From assembly GCF_003994235.2 (NCBI RefSeq), contig NZ_RYFG02000116.1, positions 42,920-106,919 of the forward strand: DNA of 64,000 bases, given 5' to 3'. This DNA comes from Candidatus Methylobacter oryzae. Its GTDB lineage: Bacteria; Pseudomonadota; Gammaproteobacteria; Methylococcales; Methylomonadaceae. This document shows, piece by piece, positions 16,152 to 25,533 of the stretch; the stretch's first letter is position 1, and every line of letters begins with the position of its first letter. A program made the translations under genes and the position numbers. A model generated the notes under the pieces. The model did no database searches, was not told where the DNA came from, and saw nothing but the letters and a program-made list of their open reading frames with translations.

Positions 16152-17381
16152 TTAATTGAGGCCGATCTCGCTCTTATAGGCCATGATTTCATCGGCTGCC
16201 TTGACATATCCCCCCGCCGATCTAAGCGACTGTCCTAGCTCTTCTGCATTTTGCTTGAATGCCGGCGACGATAGAACTTTTTCCACCGCATCATGCAAGG
16301 TATCCGGCGATGCTTGAGCCGGCAGCATACTTACTCCGGCACCATTGTTGACAACTTGTTGCGCCACAAGAAACGCATCGCCCCGATGCGGAATGACGAC
16401 GAGAGGCACGCCATAGCATAGCGCCTCACTAGCGCTATTCATCCCGCCGTGAGTAATAAAAACAGAAGTTCGCTCCAATACCTCAAGCTGCGGCACATGC
16501 GGCATCACAACAAAATTATCCGGAGCCGGTCCAAGATCGGCTGGATTCACTTTATTGCCAATCGAGAGAATAACTTGATGAGGATACGGGCGCTCTATCC
16601 TATTGCCAAAAGCTTGATAACAGTCCTTATAAAATTCAACGGCGTCATTGACGATCGTGCCTAACGAAATGTAGATCGTAACTCCAGGCTTGAGCTGTTC
16701 AAACGGGAACGGAATTGTTCCTGGCCGCGGTGCAATGGACGGGCCGACGAATTTGTAGACGCTTGCATCGTACATTTCCGAGAATGGGTGAAACTTTCTG
16801 GACGTAAACAGGATATTCAAATCTTGCGGGTTGGAAAACGCTTCAATCAGGCTGGGGATTTTACAATGGTATTGTTCATTGATTTCCTGGGAAATCTCAA
16901 AATAGCGATACAGGCTTTGCACTCCTTTGAGAACGACTTCCTTGGGGCGCGGCGAATAAACCATATCAAGAATGTCCTCGGCTTTCATCGTCGGGTGCAT
17001 GATGAAGATTGACGAGAACGTGATGGCGGGCAGCTTCATGATCTGCTGCGCCAGATTCCCCCAGATGCACATCGAATCAAGCAAAATATAATCCGGAGGA
17101 GATTGCTCCAAATCTTCCAACAATGCCGGCAAATTAACTTGAGCGGCTTTGGCGAAATGGGCCATCGACCCAAAGAATTCGCCCTGGTGAACTTTAGGAA
17201 CCAAGTATTCAGGATGGCTGTAAGGGCGGTATTCCGCTCCTGTAGCTTCGATGAGCGAACGGTATTGTTCAATCGCGTAATAAATTACCCTCTCTCCGCG
17301 GCCGACCAGTTCAGTAACCAACGGCAACGTCGGATTGATATGGCCTGAACTGGTCAAATTGAGAACAACTACCGTTGACAT
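16152..17381 (-). CDS. GT1 (MGT/YjiC-type) glycosyltransferase
   Basis: A 409-residue GT-B fold glycosyltransferase of the macrolide/antibiotic type. The N-terminal acceptor domain starts MSTVVVLNLTSSGHINPTLP, with the catalytic-type His14. The C-terminal donor domain contains ISLGTIVND, MPHVPQLEVLERTSVFITHGG and SASEALCYGVPLVVIPHRGD, the nucleotide-sugar binding signature (HGG...P...D). It should move a hexose from a nucleotide sugar onto the polyketide-amide scaffold. No deoxysugar genes are nearby, so a primary-metabolism donor such as UDP-Glc or UDP-GlcNAc is most likely; the deacetylase in the operon favours GlcNAc. It lies 116 bp after the hybrid synthase. Confidence 0.92.
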   Translation of the reverse strand: MSTVVVLNLTSSGHINPTLPLVTELVGRGERVIYYAIEQYRSLIEATGAEYRPYSHPEYLVPKVHQGEFFGSMAHFAKAAQVNLPALLEDLEQSPPDYILLDSMCIWGNLAQQIMKLPAITFSSIFIMHPTMKAEDILDMVYSPRPKEVVLKGVQSLYRYFEISQEINEQYHCKIPSLIEAFSNPQDLNILFTSRKFHPFSEMYDASVYKFVGPSIAPRPGTIPFPFEQLKPGVTIYISLGTIVNDAVEFYKDCYQAFGNRIERPYPHQVILSIGNKVNPADLGPAPDNFVVMPHVPQLEVLERTSVFITHGGMNSASEALCYGVPLVVIPHRGDAFLVAQQVVNNGAGVSMLPAQASPDTLHDAVEKVLSSPAFKQNAEELGQSLRSAGGYVKAADEIMAYKSEIGLN

Positions 17382-17497
17382 AAATACCCCCCTTTTTGGA
17401 TTGCCAATGGTAGATAAAAAATTCTATTTTTTGTTAAAAAGCTCATGCCCGGGCATCCTTGATCAAATCTGGAAATATCATAATCTTATGTGCTTAC

Positions 17498-20400
17498 CTA
17501 CGATAAAACTTCCAGGCAAGCGGACATCTCCTTCGCCAAAATTTGTACATAAGGTTCGGCAAGTACAGTCAAATGTTCGCCCGGAACTTGGTAAATATCA
17601 ACAGAACCGAACGTTTGCCATCCCCAGGTCTGATCTTCGGGAGGAAGATTCTTATGAACGGTGTCAGTCCGGAAAAGGCTAAGCCGGGACGGAATCACAT
17701 CTTTTGGAAAATAGATAACCTGCGATTGAGCCTTAAACAATTGCAGGATACTTTTTAATTGATCGATGCCGACTTCGGCAGGAAACAGGCCGGCCTGATT
17801 CAGCCGGCTTTTAAAATAGTGGAGCTGCTGGTCGAAATCGAGTTCTCTTAAGTCGTCCAGGGAAACCGACAGATCGGCCGACAGCAAATGCTGAATCCGT
17901 GCCGTTAACTCAATAATCCATTTCGCATTATCCCAACCCGATCGGTCTTCGCGATCTTTGTTAGGTATCGGCGTATCGATAATCCCTACAAAAGCGATTT
18001 GCTCTCCTTGTTTGAGTAATTGTTGACCTATCTCAAACGCAACCCAACCGCCAACCGAATGGCCGCAAACCCTATACGGACCTGTAGGTTGCACTTGCTT
18101 CATTGCTTCGATGTAATACGCAGCCATTTCCTCGACAGTCGTATGGGGTGTTGCGATGCCGTTAAGCCCGGCCGCCTGTAGACCGTAGAAGGGCTGATCG
18201 GAGCCTAGATAGCTGGCCAATTTGTGGAAATAAATCACATTGCCGCCGGCTCCGGGAATACAAAACAGGGGCTGCCTGTTTCCCAAAGGCTGAATAGCGA
18301 CAAGCGGCGACCATGTATCATCGGCGCTGGCTGCTTTCCGCAGGCAGTCGGCGAATTTTGCAATGGTATCGTTTTGCAAAAGCAAGCTCAAAGGCAGGTC
18401 GCGGCCGAATTTCTTTTGAATTTTTGCCATCAACCTGACGGCCAATAAGGAATGTCCGCCAAGATCGAAAAAACTATCGTGTATGCCAATCGGATGATAG
18501 CCCAGCACCGATTCCCAAATTGGCGTCAGTTCAAGCTCAAGCGTATCGCGAGGACTGGCCGGGGAATCTTTCAAGTCATTGATTTTGGGGGCAGGTAATG
18601 CTTTGCGATTAACCTTGCCGTTCGCAATCAGCGGAAATGAATCCATCGTGACAAAATGCGACGGAATCATATATCCGGGTAATTCATCCGCTAAATAGCG
18701 GCGCAGTTGCTCATCGGTGATGCCCGCCTGTTGCGAGCCGTCCGACGGGATAATGTAAGCAACCAGCCGCTGATCTCCCGGCTTGTCTTCCCGGACCATG
18801 ACCACAGAATCCTGAATCCCGGAGTGGTTTGACAGCAGCACTTCGATTTCGCTTAACTCGATTCGATAGCCGCGTAATTTCACCTGGGAATCCTTGCGCC
18901 CAAAGAACTCAATATTACCGTCTGCCCGGTAACAGGCTAAGTCGCCGGTTTTGAACAGCCGGCCTTCTCCAAAAGGGTTGGTAATAAATTTTTCTTGATT
19001 CAATTCAGGACGGTTCAAATAACCGCGCGCGACACCTGCACCGCCGATATGCAATTCGCCGATAACTCCGACCGGCACCGGCTCTAAATGCGGGTCCAAA
19101 ATGTAGAGTTGCACGTTACTGATCGGTTTACCGATCGGTATATTTCCGCTCATCGGTTCGCTAACCGGATAATAACAACAGCCAACCACGGCTTCGGTCG
19201 GGCCGTAATGATTGAACAACCGGGTGTTCGGCGCATAAGTTTGCCAGAACGTCAGTTGTTGCCCTGACAATACCTCTCCACCGATAACCAGGGTTTGAAC
19301 CGGAGCGGCCATTTTTTTAGCCGGTAAAAGCTGGTTCAACATTTCCAAATGGGTCGGCGTGAACTTAATAAGGCTTAAGTTTTGATCTTCGATCAAAACT
19401 TTGCTTAAGGTTTCGATTTCATTGCCTTCAGGGAAAAAATAAACCGTCTTGCCTGTCAATAATGGCGGAAATAAGCTGGTAATGGTCAGGTCGAAACCGA
19501 CTGAGGAAATCACAGGCGCGCCCGATCCTTTACCAACGTCGAATGTACGTACAACCCAGGTAAGATAGTTGGTCAAACCGCGATGCAGCAGTTGAACGCC
19601 TTTAGGTTTGCCTGTCGAACCTGAAGTGTAAATAATATATACGAGGTTCAGAGGACCGGCGGCACTAACGAGATTTTGGTCGTTATACTCGGCAATCGTC
19701 TTCCAATCGCTGTCCAGGCAAAATAGCGGAACGTCATCAGGGATCGCTTCTTCAGGGATCAGCTTCTGCTGCGTGAGCAGAACCTGTGCCGAGCTGTCCT
19801 GCAAGATAAAATTTAAGCGCTCGCGAGGCGTTTTCGGATCTAAAGGCAGATATGCGCCTCCTGCTTTAAGGACGCCCAAAATGGCCACCGCTATGTCCAG
19901 CGATCTCTCTAACATGATGCCGGCCACTTTTTCCGGACCAAGCCCTAATTCCTGCAAGCGATGCGCAAGCTGATTAGCCCGCCGGTTTAACTCCTGATAG
20001 CTTAGGCGGTTGTCCTCGAATACCGCCGCTATCTGCGTTGGCGTTCGGCTTACTTGCTGTTCAAACAACTGGTGGATACATTGATCCAATGGCGCTTCCG
20101 CCTTGGTGTCGTTCCAGGCGACCAGCATTTGCTCGCGTTCCGATTTTGACAACAGCGGGATCATCGAGACGCAGTCAGAAGGCCGATCAACGATGTTTGT
20201 CAGCAGGTTGACAAAATGTCCGCTCATTCTCTGAATAGTGGCTAAATCGAATAAATCCGTATTGTATTTAAGAATGACTTTTAACGTGTGTTTGCCTTCC
20301 ACGACTTGCATATTAATGTCGAGCTGGCCTTCTTCCTCCGCTAATTCAAACGGTTCAATACTTATTCCGCCCCAATCGACTCTCTGGATCATGTCCAATT

Positions 20401-23400
20401 CGCTACTCAGGATAGGCGGTTCTTTCTGTAAGGAAAAACGGGTTTGAACGAGCGGGGAACGGCTTAAGTCGCGCTTTGGATGCAGTTTTTGCACCAATAA
20501 CGAAAAAGGATAATCCTGATGCGCAAGGGCTTCCAATGAAGTTTGGCGGACCTGCTGCAAAAACGTCTGGAAAGTAGGATTTCCGGAGAGGTCGGCGCGC
20601 AGAACAACGGTATTGATGAAATAGCCGACCACATGCTCAAACATGCTCTGGTTCTGGCCCGCCGTAGGCGCTCCGACCAAGATGTCGGTTTGTCCGGTAT
20701 AACGATGTAATAACACTTGGTAGGCGGCCAAAAGCACCATGTTCAGCGTGGCTTGCTCCTGGCGTGCCAATTCCCTGATCTTTTGGGTCAACTCTGCCGG
20801 TAACATTACCGCGTAGGATGCACCTTTATATGTTTGTATGGCCGGCCTTGGGTAATCCGTATGTAAATCCAGGGGGAGAATCTCTCCGTTTAGTTGCTTC
20901 TGCCAGTAAGCCCACAGGTCGTTACCGGCTTGCCCCGACAACATTTCTTGTTGCCAACGGACAAAATCACTGTAATGGTGCTGAATCGACGGCAAGATCT
21001 TGGAGCGGCCCGTTTTTACCACGGAATATAAATCACGGAATTCCGACAGCAGCGTCCAAATGGACCAGTTATCGCAAATGATATGATGAAACGTCAGCAA
21101 CATCACATGATCGCTGGCGGAGCATGAGAACAGCCGGATTCGCATCAACGGCCCCTCGGTTAGATCGAAAGGTTGCTTATGAACCGAGTCGACCTGCTGA
21201 ACCAGCAAGCTGTATTCCCATTTCGTCGCATCGATGGTCTCAAAATCGACTTGACGGGCCTGATGGACAATCTGTTGGGGTTCGCCGTTATTGGCGGCTG
21301 AAAATGTGCTCCGTAACGCAGGATGCCGATCGCTCAGTAATTGGAAGACTCGGCGAAGGCCGTCTACGTCAAGCTCCGAACAGATGCGTAAGGCAAGGCC
21401 GACATTGTAAGCGGAACTGTCGGGCGCGTTTTGATAGATGAACCAGAGCGCTTGTTGTCCATGTGACAAAGGAAAGGGCGCATTGTTTTTTGATGCGCTA
21501 GTGCCGATATTGCCGGTATCAGCGGCTGCAAGACTTGACGATGCCGAGAACGATATTTGCTCAACAAGCTTTTGCGCCAGAGCGGAAACACCCAAGCTTG
21601 ACAGGAAATTCGCTATATCCAACTCGACCCCGAATTCACGCTTGCACCACGTCCGAAGCTCCGTCGACATCAGCGAATCGAATCCTAACTCAACCAGCGA
21701 AATATCGGTATCAACTGCCCTGCTAAGTCCCAACACTTTAACGACTTTAGCTTCGAGGGCCTCGGTGACCAGCATCAGATGCTCATCGGCTGGAGCGTTT
21801 TGCAGACAATCAAGAAGCGGCAAGCTGACATCGATCGGTTCTGACGACTCCGGGTATGCGGTATCGTTTGCAATCTGAGCGTCAATCCGTGCCTCTTCCG
21901 TTTCCCGCCGGTGCTGCTCTACCAAAGCCTCCAGAATTTTCGGCATCAACTTCAGTTCTTCTTGGGAAAAATCTTTGGTCTGGGCAAGCCAATCGGCAAG
22001 TTCGTTACTGTTACCCTGATTCAGCAAGGTAGTGCATTTGGTTGAAGCGCATTTCCCGGTATTCAGGTGCGATTTATTATTCAACACCCAGTAACGTTGC
22101 CGCTGGAACGGATAGTTCGGCAGGACCACCCGGCGGCGAGCCTTCGCATAGTCCTGTTCGAAACCGGGCCAGTCGACTTTGGCTCCCAACTCGTACAACC
22201 GTCCCAGGCTGCAAAGAATTTGCTCCCAATCCTTATTCTTTCGCAAAGTCGGCAACCATGCCCGTTCTTTGCCTTCAAACAGGCATTGCTGCCCTAATCC
22301 AAGCAAAACGGGTTTTGGTCCTATTTCCAGAAACACATCGACGTCCAGCTGGTTCAGACTGTCTATGCCATCGGCAAATCGTACCGGTTCGCGTAGATGC
22401 CGACACCAATAATTCGCGCTTGCGATTTCATTTTGGATCGACTGGCCGGTAATATTGGAAATCAGCCTTATACTCGGCGCTGAAAGCTTAATTTTTTGAA
22501 TAACTTCCGCATAGGGAACCAACACCGGATCCATCAACTGTGAATGGAATGCATGCGAAACCTCAAGGTCTATCGCGTCCGATTGTTCCTTAAGCAGCCC
22601 CTGGCGTAAAAGAAATTGAACGACCTTAACTACCGCATTGTCCGAGCCCGAAATAACCACGCTTTTCGGCCCATTGATTGCAGCGATTGACACCTCGTTA
22701 CCGGAGTCAGAGGCGCGTATCGCTGCTGCGGCATCGGCCTCAGAGACCGAAATGCTGGTCATTTTGCCGTTTTTGGGAAGCGCCTGCATCAAGCGCCCCC
22801 GCTCCACGATCATTTTGAGTCCGTCTTCCAAATTAAAGACGCCCCCAACCAATGCGGCAACATATTCCCCGACACTATGGCCCATCACAACGTCAGGCTT
22901 TATTCCCCACGACTGCCAAAGCTGGCTCAAAGCGTACTCAAGCGAAAATAAGGCCGGTTGCGCATAAGCGGTTTGGTGAATCACAAATTCATTTGCAGTG
23001 TCTTTTATCGAAGACAGGCCTTCTTTAGGATAAAGAATCTCCAGCAGAGGAATATCCAGATAAGCGCGTAAAATTTCGTCGCATCGGCACAAGGCGCGGC
23101 GAAAAGTCGGCTGCGTTTCAAACAACTGACGGCCCATATCCGGATATTGCGATCCTTGTCCGGTAAACAGGAACGCAACTTTAGGCGCTTTTTTGATCCG
23201 CGTCCTAGTTGCAGTCGATGTAGCCGCCGATAACAATTGCTGGGCTTCAAGCGAAGATTCCGCAACAACGTGTAAACGGTGGGGCAAGTCAATGCGGCTT
23301 AGATTTGTCGTATAGCAAACATCGGCGAAAGACTGCTCTGGATTAAATTTTAAATGGGAAATATAGCGTTGGGCCAACTCCCGTAATCCATCATCGGAAT

Positions 23401-24850
23401 TTGCGCTCAAAGCAAGAATATGCTGCGGCCGCTCCTCGCTGATCGTTTCGACCTCGGACGTTGGGGCTTCCTCAAGAATAATATGCGCATTAATACCGCT
23501 CAATCCGAAAGAACTCACACCGGCAATATTGGGTTTGTTTCTATGGGGCCATGGCGATAACTCGGTCACGACTTTTAATGGAATCCGATCCCATGGAATG
23601 TGCGGATTGGGCTCTTTAAAATGCAAACTCGGCGGGATTTGTTGATATTGCAACGCTAAGACGGTCTTGATCAAACCGGCAATCCCGGCGGCGGCTTCCA
23701 AGTGGCCGATGTTGGTTTTAACTGAACCGATGTGTAGCGGAGCCTCCCGATTATCGCCCATTATTCTGGTCAACGCCCGGATCTCAATCGGATCGCCCAA
23801 TGCCGTGCCGGTGCCATGAGCCTCAATATAACCGACGTCCGCCGGCTCTACCCCGGCAGCTTTAAAGGCTTTGCGCAACAGTCTTTCCTGGGCGAGTCCA
23901 TTGGGAACCGTAAGACCGGCGCTCTTGCCGTCGTGATTGACCGCCGATCCGCGAATCAGCGCGAGAACATTATCGCGGTCGGCAAGCGCATCCGAAAGAC
24001 GCTTAAGCACAATCATCCCGCATCCTTCGCCTCGACTATAACCATCGGCCGACGCATCAAACGATTTGCAACGGCCATCGGAAGCGATGGCCCGCATCTG
24101 TGAAAGCATGATATTAGTGACGGGGTCTAGAATCAGATTCACGCCGCCAGCAAAGGCTAAATCGCATTCTTTATTGCGTAACGCTTTGCAAGCCAGGTCA
24201 ACTGTGACTAACGACGATGAGCAGGCGGTACTGACCACCATACTGGGGCCATGCAACCCGAGCGAGTAGGATAAGCGTCCGGCAAGAAAACTATTACTGT
24301 TCCCGGTCAACATGTAAGGATCGATGCTTGAGGGCGTAATACCTCCGAATTGGCGAAAGACATAGTCGCTGTTCATCAATCCCACATACACGCCGGCTTC
24401 GGTTCCCCGTATTTGATCGGGAGACAGGCCTGCATTCTCAAGAGATTCCCAGGTAACCTCTAATAAGAGCCGAAGCTGTGGGTCCAGCTGTTTTGCTTCC
24501 CTGGGGGGAATGTTAAAAAAATCGGGATCAAATAAATCAATGCCGTCAATAAACCCGCCATGGCGGATATAGCTTTTTCCACTTGCGTCAGGGTCTGGGT
24601 CGTATGAGGCCTCAACATCCCACCGATCGGCAGGAATATCGGTGATCGCATCAACGCCATTACTCAATAAACTCCAAAAATCTTTCAGATTATCAACGCC
24701 TTTAGGAAACCGGCAGCCCATGCCGATAATTGCAATCGGTTCATTTTTCGCGTTTTCCAGTTTTTTGAGCTTTGCCTTAAGCTCCCTAAGTTCAACAAGC
24801 GCCTGTTTCACTAAGTGATTCTGATCGCTTCTAGTTGACGTTTTTTCCAT
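17498..24850 (-). CDS. hybrid PKS-NRPS, KS-AT-ACP-C-A(Asp)-PCP-TE
   Basis: A 2450-residue terminal synthase. Residues 10-36 form a charged helix before the KS, typical of an N-terminal docking segment. KS about 37-460: Cys210, His345, His383. AT about 557-870: GHSVGE with Ser659, and HAFH 766-769, the malonyl-CoA signature. ACP Ser1059 (LGFDSLM). C about 1125-1560: HHIICDN 1255-1261, catalytic His pair and Asp kept, final Gly replaced by Asn. A about 1590-2085: YTSGSTGKPKG; specificity residues D1787, L1788, T1791, K1829, V1855, G1857, H1881, V1889, G1890, K2079 read DLTKVGHVGK, one conservative change from the Asp code. PCP Ser2134 (GGHSLL). TE: GHSVGG with Ser2265 and His2426. There is no KR in the PKS half, so a beta-keto acyl-Asp is expected. 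The start is supported by AGGGGA 6 bp upstream. First gene of the operon. Confidence 0.96.
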   Translation of the reverse strand: MEKTSTRSDQNHLVKQALVELRELKAKLKKLENAKNEPIAIIGMGCRFPKGVDNLKDFWSLLSNGVDAITDIPADRWDVEASYDPDPDASGKSYIRHGGFIDGIDLFDPDFFNIPPREAKQLDPQLRLLLEVTWESLENAGLSPDQIRGTEAGVYVGLMNSDYVFRQFGGITPSSIDPYMLTGNSNSFLAGRLSYSLGLHGPSMVVSTACSSSLVTVDLACKALRNKECDLAFAGGVNLILDPVTNIMLSQMRAIASDGRCKSFDASADGYSRGEGCGMIVLKRLSDALADRDNVLALIRGSAVNHDGKSAGLTVPNGLAQERLLRKAFKAAGVEPADVGYIEAHGTGTALGDPIEIRALTRIMGDNREAPLHIGSVKTNIGHLEAAAGIAGLIKTVLALQYQQIPPSLHFKEPNPHIPWDRIPLKVVTELSPWPHRNKPNIAGVSSFGLSGINAHIILEEAPTSEVETISEERPQHILALSANSDDGLRELAQRYISHLKFNPEQSFADVCYTTNLSRIDLPHRLHVVAESSLEAQQLLSAATSTATRTRIKKAPKVAFLFTGQGSQYPDMGRQLFETQPTFRRALCRCDEILRAYLDIPLLEILYPKEGLSSIKDTANEFVIHQTAYAQPALFSLEYALSQLWQSWGIKPDVVMGHSVGEYVAALVGGVFNLEDGLKMIVERGRLMQALPKNGKMTSISVSEADAAAAIRASDSGNEVSIAAINGPKSVVISGSDNAVVKVVQFLLRQGLLKEQSDAIDLEVSHAFHSQLMDPVLVPYAEVIQKIKLSAPSIRLISNITGQSIQNEIASANYWCRHLREPVRFADGIDSLNQLDVDVFLEIGPKPVLLGLGQQCLFEGKERAWLPTLRKNKDWEQILCSLGRLYELGAKVDWPGFEQDYAKARRRVVLPNYPFQRQRYWVLNNKSHLNTGKCASTKCTTLLNQGNSNELADWLAQTKDFSQEELKLMPKILEALVEQHRRETEEARIDAQIANDTAYPESSEPIDVSLPLLDCLQNAPADEHLMLVTEALEAKVVKVLGLSRAVDTDISLVELGFDSLMSTELRTWCKREFGVELDIANFLSSLGVSALAQKLVEQISFSASSSLAAADTGNIGTSASKNNAPFPLSHGQQALWFIYQNAPDSSAYNVGLALRICSELDVDGLRRVFQLLSDRHPALRSTFSAANNGEPQQIVHQARQVDFETIDATKWEYSLLVQQVDSVHKQPFDLTEGPLMRIRLFSCSASDHVMLLTFHHIICDNWSIWTLLSEFRDLYSVVKTGRSKILPSIQHHYSDFVRWQQEMLSGQAGNDLWAYWQKQLNGEILPLDLHTDYPRPAIQTYKGASYAVMLPAELTQKIRELARQEQATLNMVLLAAYQVLLHRYTGQTDILVGAPTAGQNQSMFEHVVGYFINTVVLRADLSGNPTFQTFLQQVRQTSLEALAHQDYPFSLLVQKLHPKRDLSRSPLVQTRFSLQKEPPILSSELDMIQRVDWGGISIEPFELAEEEGQLDINMQVVEGKHTLKVILKYNTDLFDLATIQRMSGHFVNLLTNIVDRPSDCVSMIPLLSKSEREQMLVAWNDTKAEAPLDQCIHQLFEQQVSRTPTQIAAVFEDNRLSYQELNRRANQLAHRLQELGLGPEKVAGIMLERSLDIAVAILGVLKAGGAYLPLDPKTPRERLNFILQDSSAQVLLTQQKLIPEEAIPDDVPLFCLDSDWKTIAEYNDQNLVSAAGPLNLVYIIYTSGSTGKPKGVQLLHRGLTNYLTWVVRTFDVGKGSGAPVISSVGFDLTITSLFPPLLTGKTVYFFPEGNEIETLSKVLIEDQNLSLIKFTPTHLEMLNQLLPAKKMAAPVQTLVIGGEVLSGQQLTFWQTYAPNTRLFNHYGPTEAVVGCCYYPVSEPMSGNIPIGKPISNVQLYILDPHLEPVPVGVIGELHIGGAGVARGYLNRPELNQEKFITNPFGEGRLFKTGDLACYRADGNIEFFGRKDSQVKLRGYRIELSEIEVLLSNHSGIQDSVVMVREDKPGDQRLVAYIIPSDGSQQAGITDEQLRRYLADELPGYMIPSHFVTMDSFPLIANGKVNRKALPAPKINDLKDSPASPRDTLELELTPIWESVLGYHPIGIHDSFFDLGGHSLLAVRLMAKIQKKFGRDLPLSLLLQNDTIAKFADCLRKAASADDTWSPLVAIQPLGNRQPLFCIPGAGGNVIYFHKLASYLGSDQPFYGLQAAGLNGIATPHTTVEEMAAYYIEAMKQVQPTGPYRVCGHSVGGWVAFEIGQQLLKQGEQIAFVGIIDTPIPNKDREDRSGWDNAKWIIELTARIQHLLSADLSVSLDDLRELDFDQQLHYFKSRLNQAGLFPAEVGIDQLKSILQLFKAQSQVIYFPKDVIPSRLSLFRTDTVHKNLPPEDQTWGWQTFGSVDIYQVPGEHLTVLAEPYVQILAKEMSACLEVLS

Positions 24851-25348
24851 CTAGTTTCCCCTGTTAGCAGAATGCTTGAGTATTGTTCGTCATCTTCTTA
24901 TTGAGAATTTTGGCTTCGGTACTGTTCCAGTAACTACGTGATTAATTGCGATTGCCGCATACGGGGCCGAAAACAGTAGAGCATCTAGTTCTGAAACTAA
25001 TTATGATTTGTCTGGATAACCAAGCGTTGAATTCACTATTAAAATACCTTAAAAATTGCTTCCTGAATATCAGCTAAAGCTTACAACGATTGATTAGTGC
25101 ACTGCCGAGACAAAGAAATATACAAGTTAACCTCAGGGATAGGCACTGGCAATATATTTCCATTGTATGTTTAAACCGCTTGTTAGACTACAAATGTTTA
25201 GTACGCATGAGCTACCTGTCTATGCTCAGCCTTTATTCAGAAGATTTACGGCTACGTGCGGTGAATACCTTTTTACCAGCCACGAAGAAGAGAGTTCAAC
25301 AGTCCAGCGTTGAGTACACCACTATAGCGTACGCGGTGAATACGATAG
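24851..25348. other. upstream region of the biosynthetic operon, with a possible IS630-type remnant
   Basis: About 500 bp between the hybrid synthase start and the small gene after lexA. The operon promoter should lie here; I could not fix -35/-10 boxes. TAGTT-CTGA-AACTA (24986-24999) is a perfect small inverted repeat and could be an operator. On the plus strand near 25234 a frame reads YSEDLRLRAVNTF, resembling the start of IS630-family transposases, then degenerates. A phrase GCGGTGAATAC occurs twice, near 25258 and 25335. No intact gene seen. Confidence 0.35.
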
Positions 25349-25498
25349 TTACCAAGACACCCCGATCAACAAAAATAACCCAATCACGGCAAACTTCATC
25401 GCCCAGAGTTCTATCAAGCTCTGGCCGTAATCATGACTCATAATTTCTTCAATTTTGTTATGTCCGACTTGATCCTGCATGTGGATTTTTCTAGGCAT
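25349..25498 (-). CDS. 49-residue single-span membrane protein downstream of lexA
   Basis: ATG 25498 to TAA 25349-25351, with a strong ribosome binding site (GGGAG, 7 bp spacing). The protein has a basic/polar N-terminus (MPRKIHMQDQVGHNKIEEIM), then SHDYGQSLIELW and a hydrophobic C-terminal helix (FAVIGLFLLIGVSW). It starts 35 bp after the lexA stop on the same strand, so it is likely cotranscribed with lexA and SOS-regulated (inference). Pseudomonads carry sulA after lexA, and several bacteria use tiny membrane proteins (SidA, YneA types) as SOS division inhibitors. No sequence similarity to those was recognised. Function unknown. Confidence 0.7.
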   Translation of the reverse strand: MPRKIHMQDQVGHNKIEEIMSHDYGQSLIELWAMKFAVIGLFLLIGVSW

Positions 25499-25533
25499 CA
25501 GGCTTCTCCCGGTTATTACTGTTGTTTTTGTCG

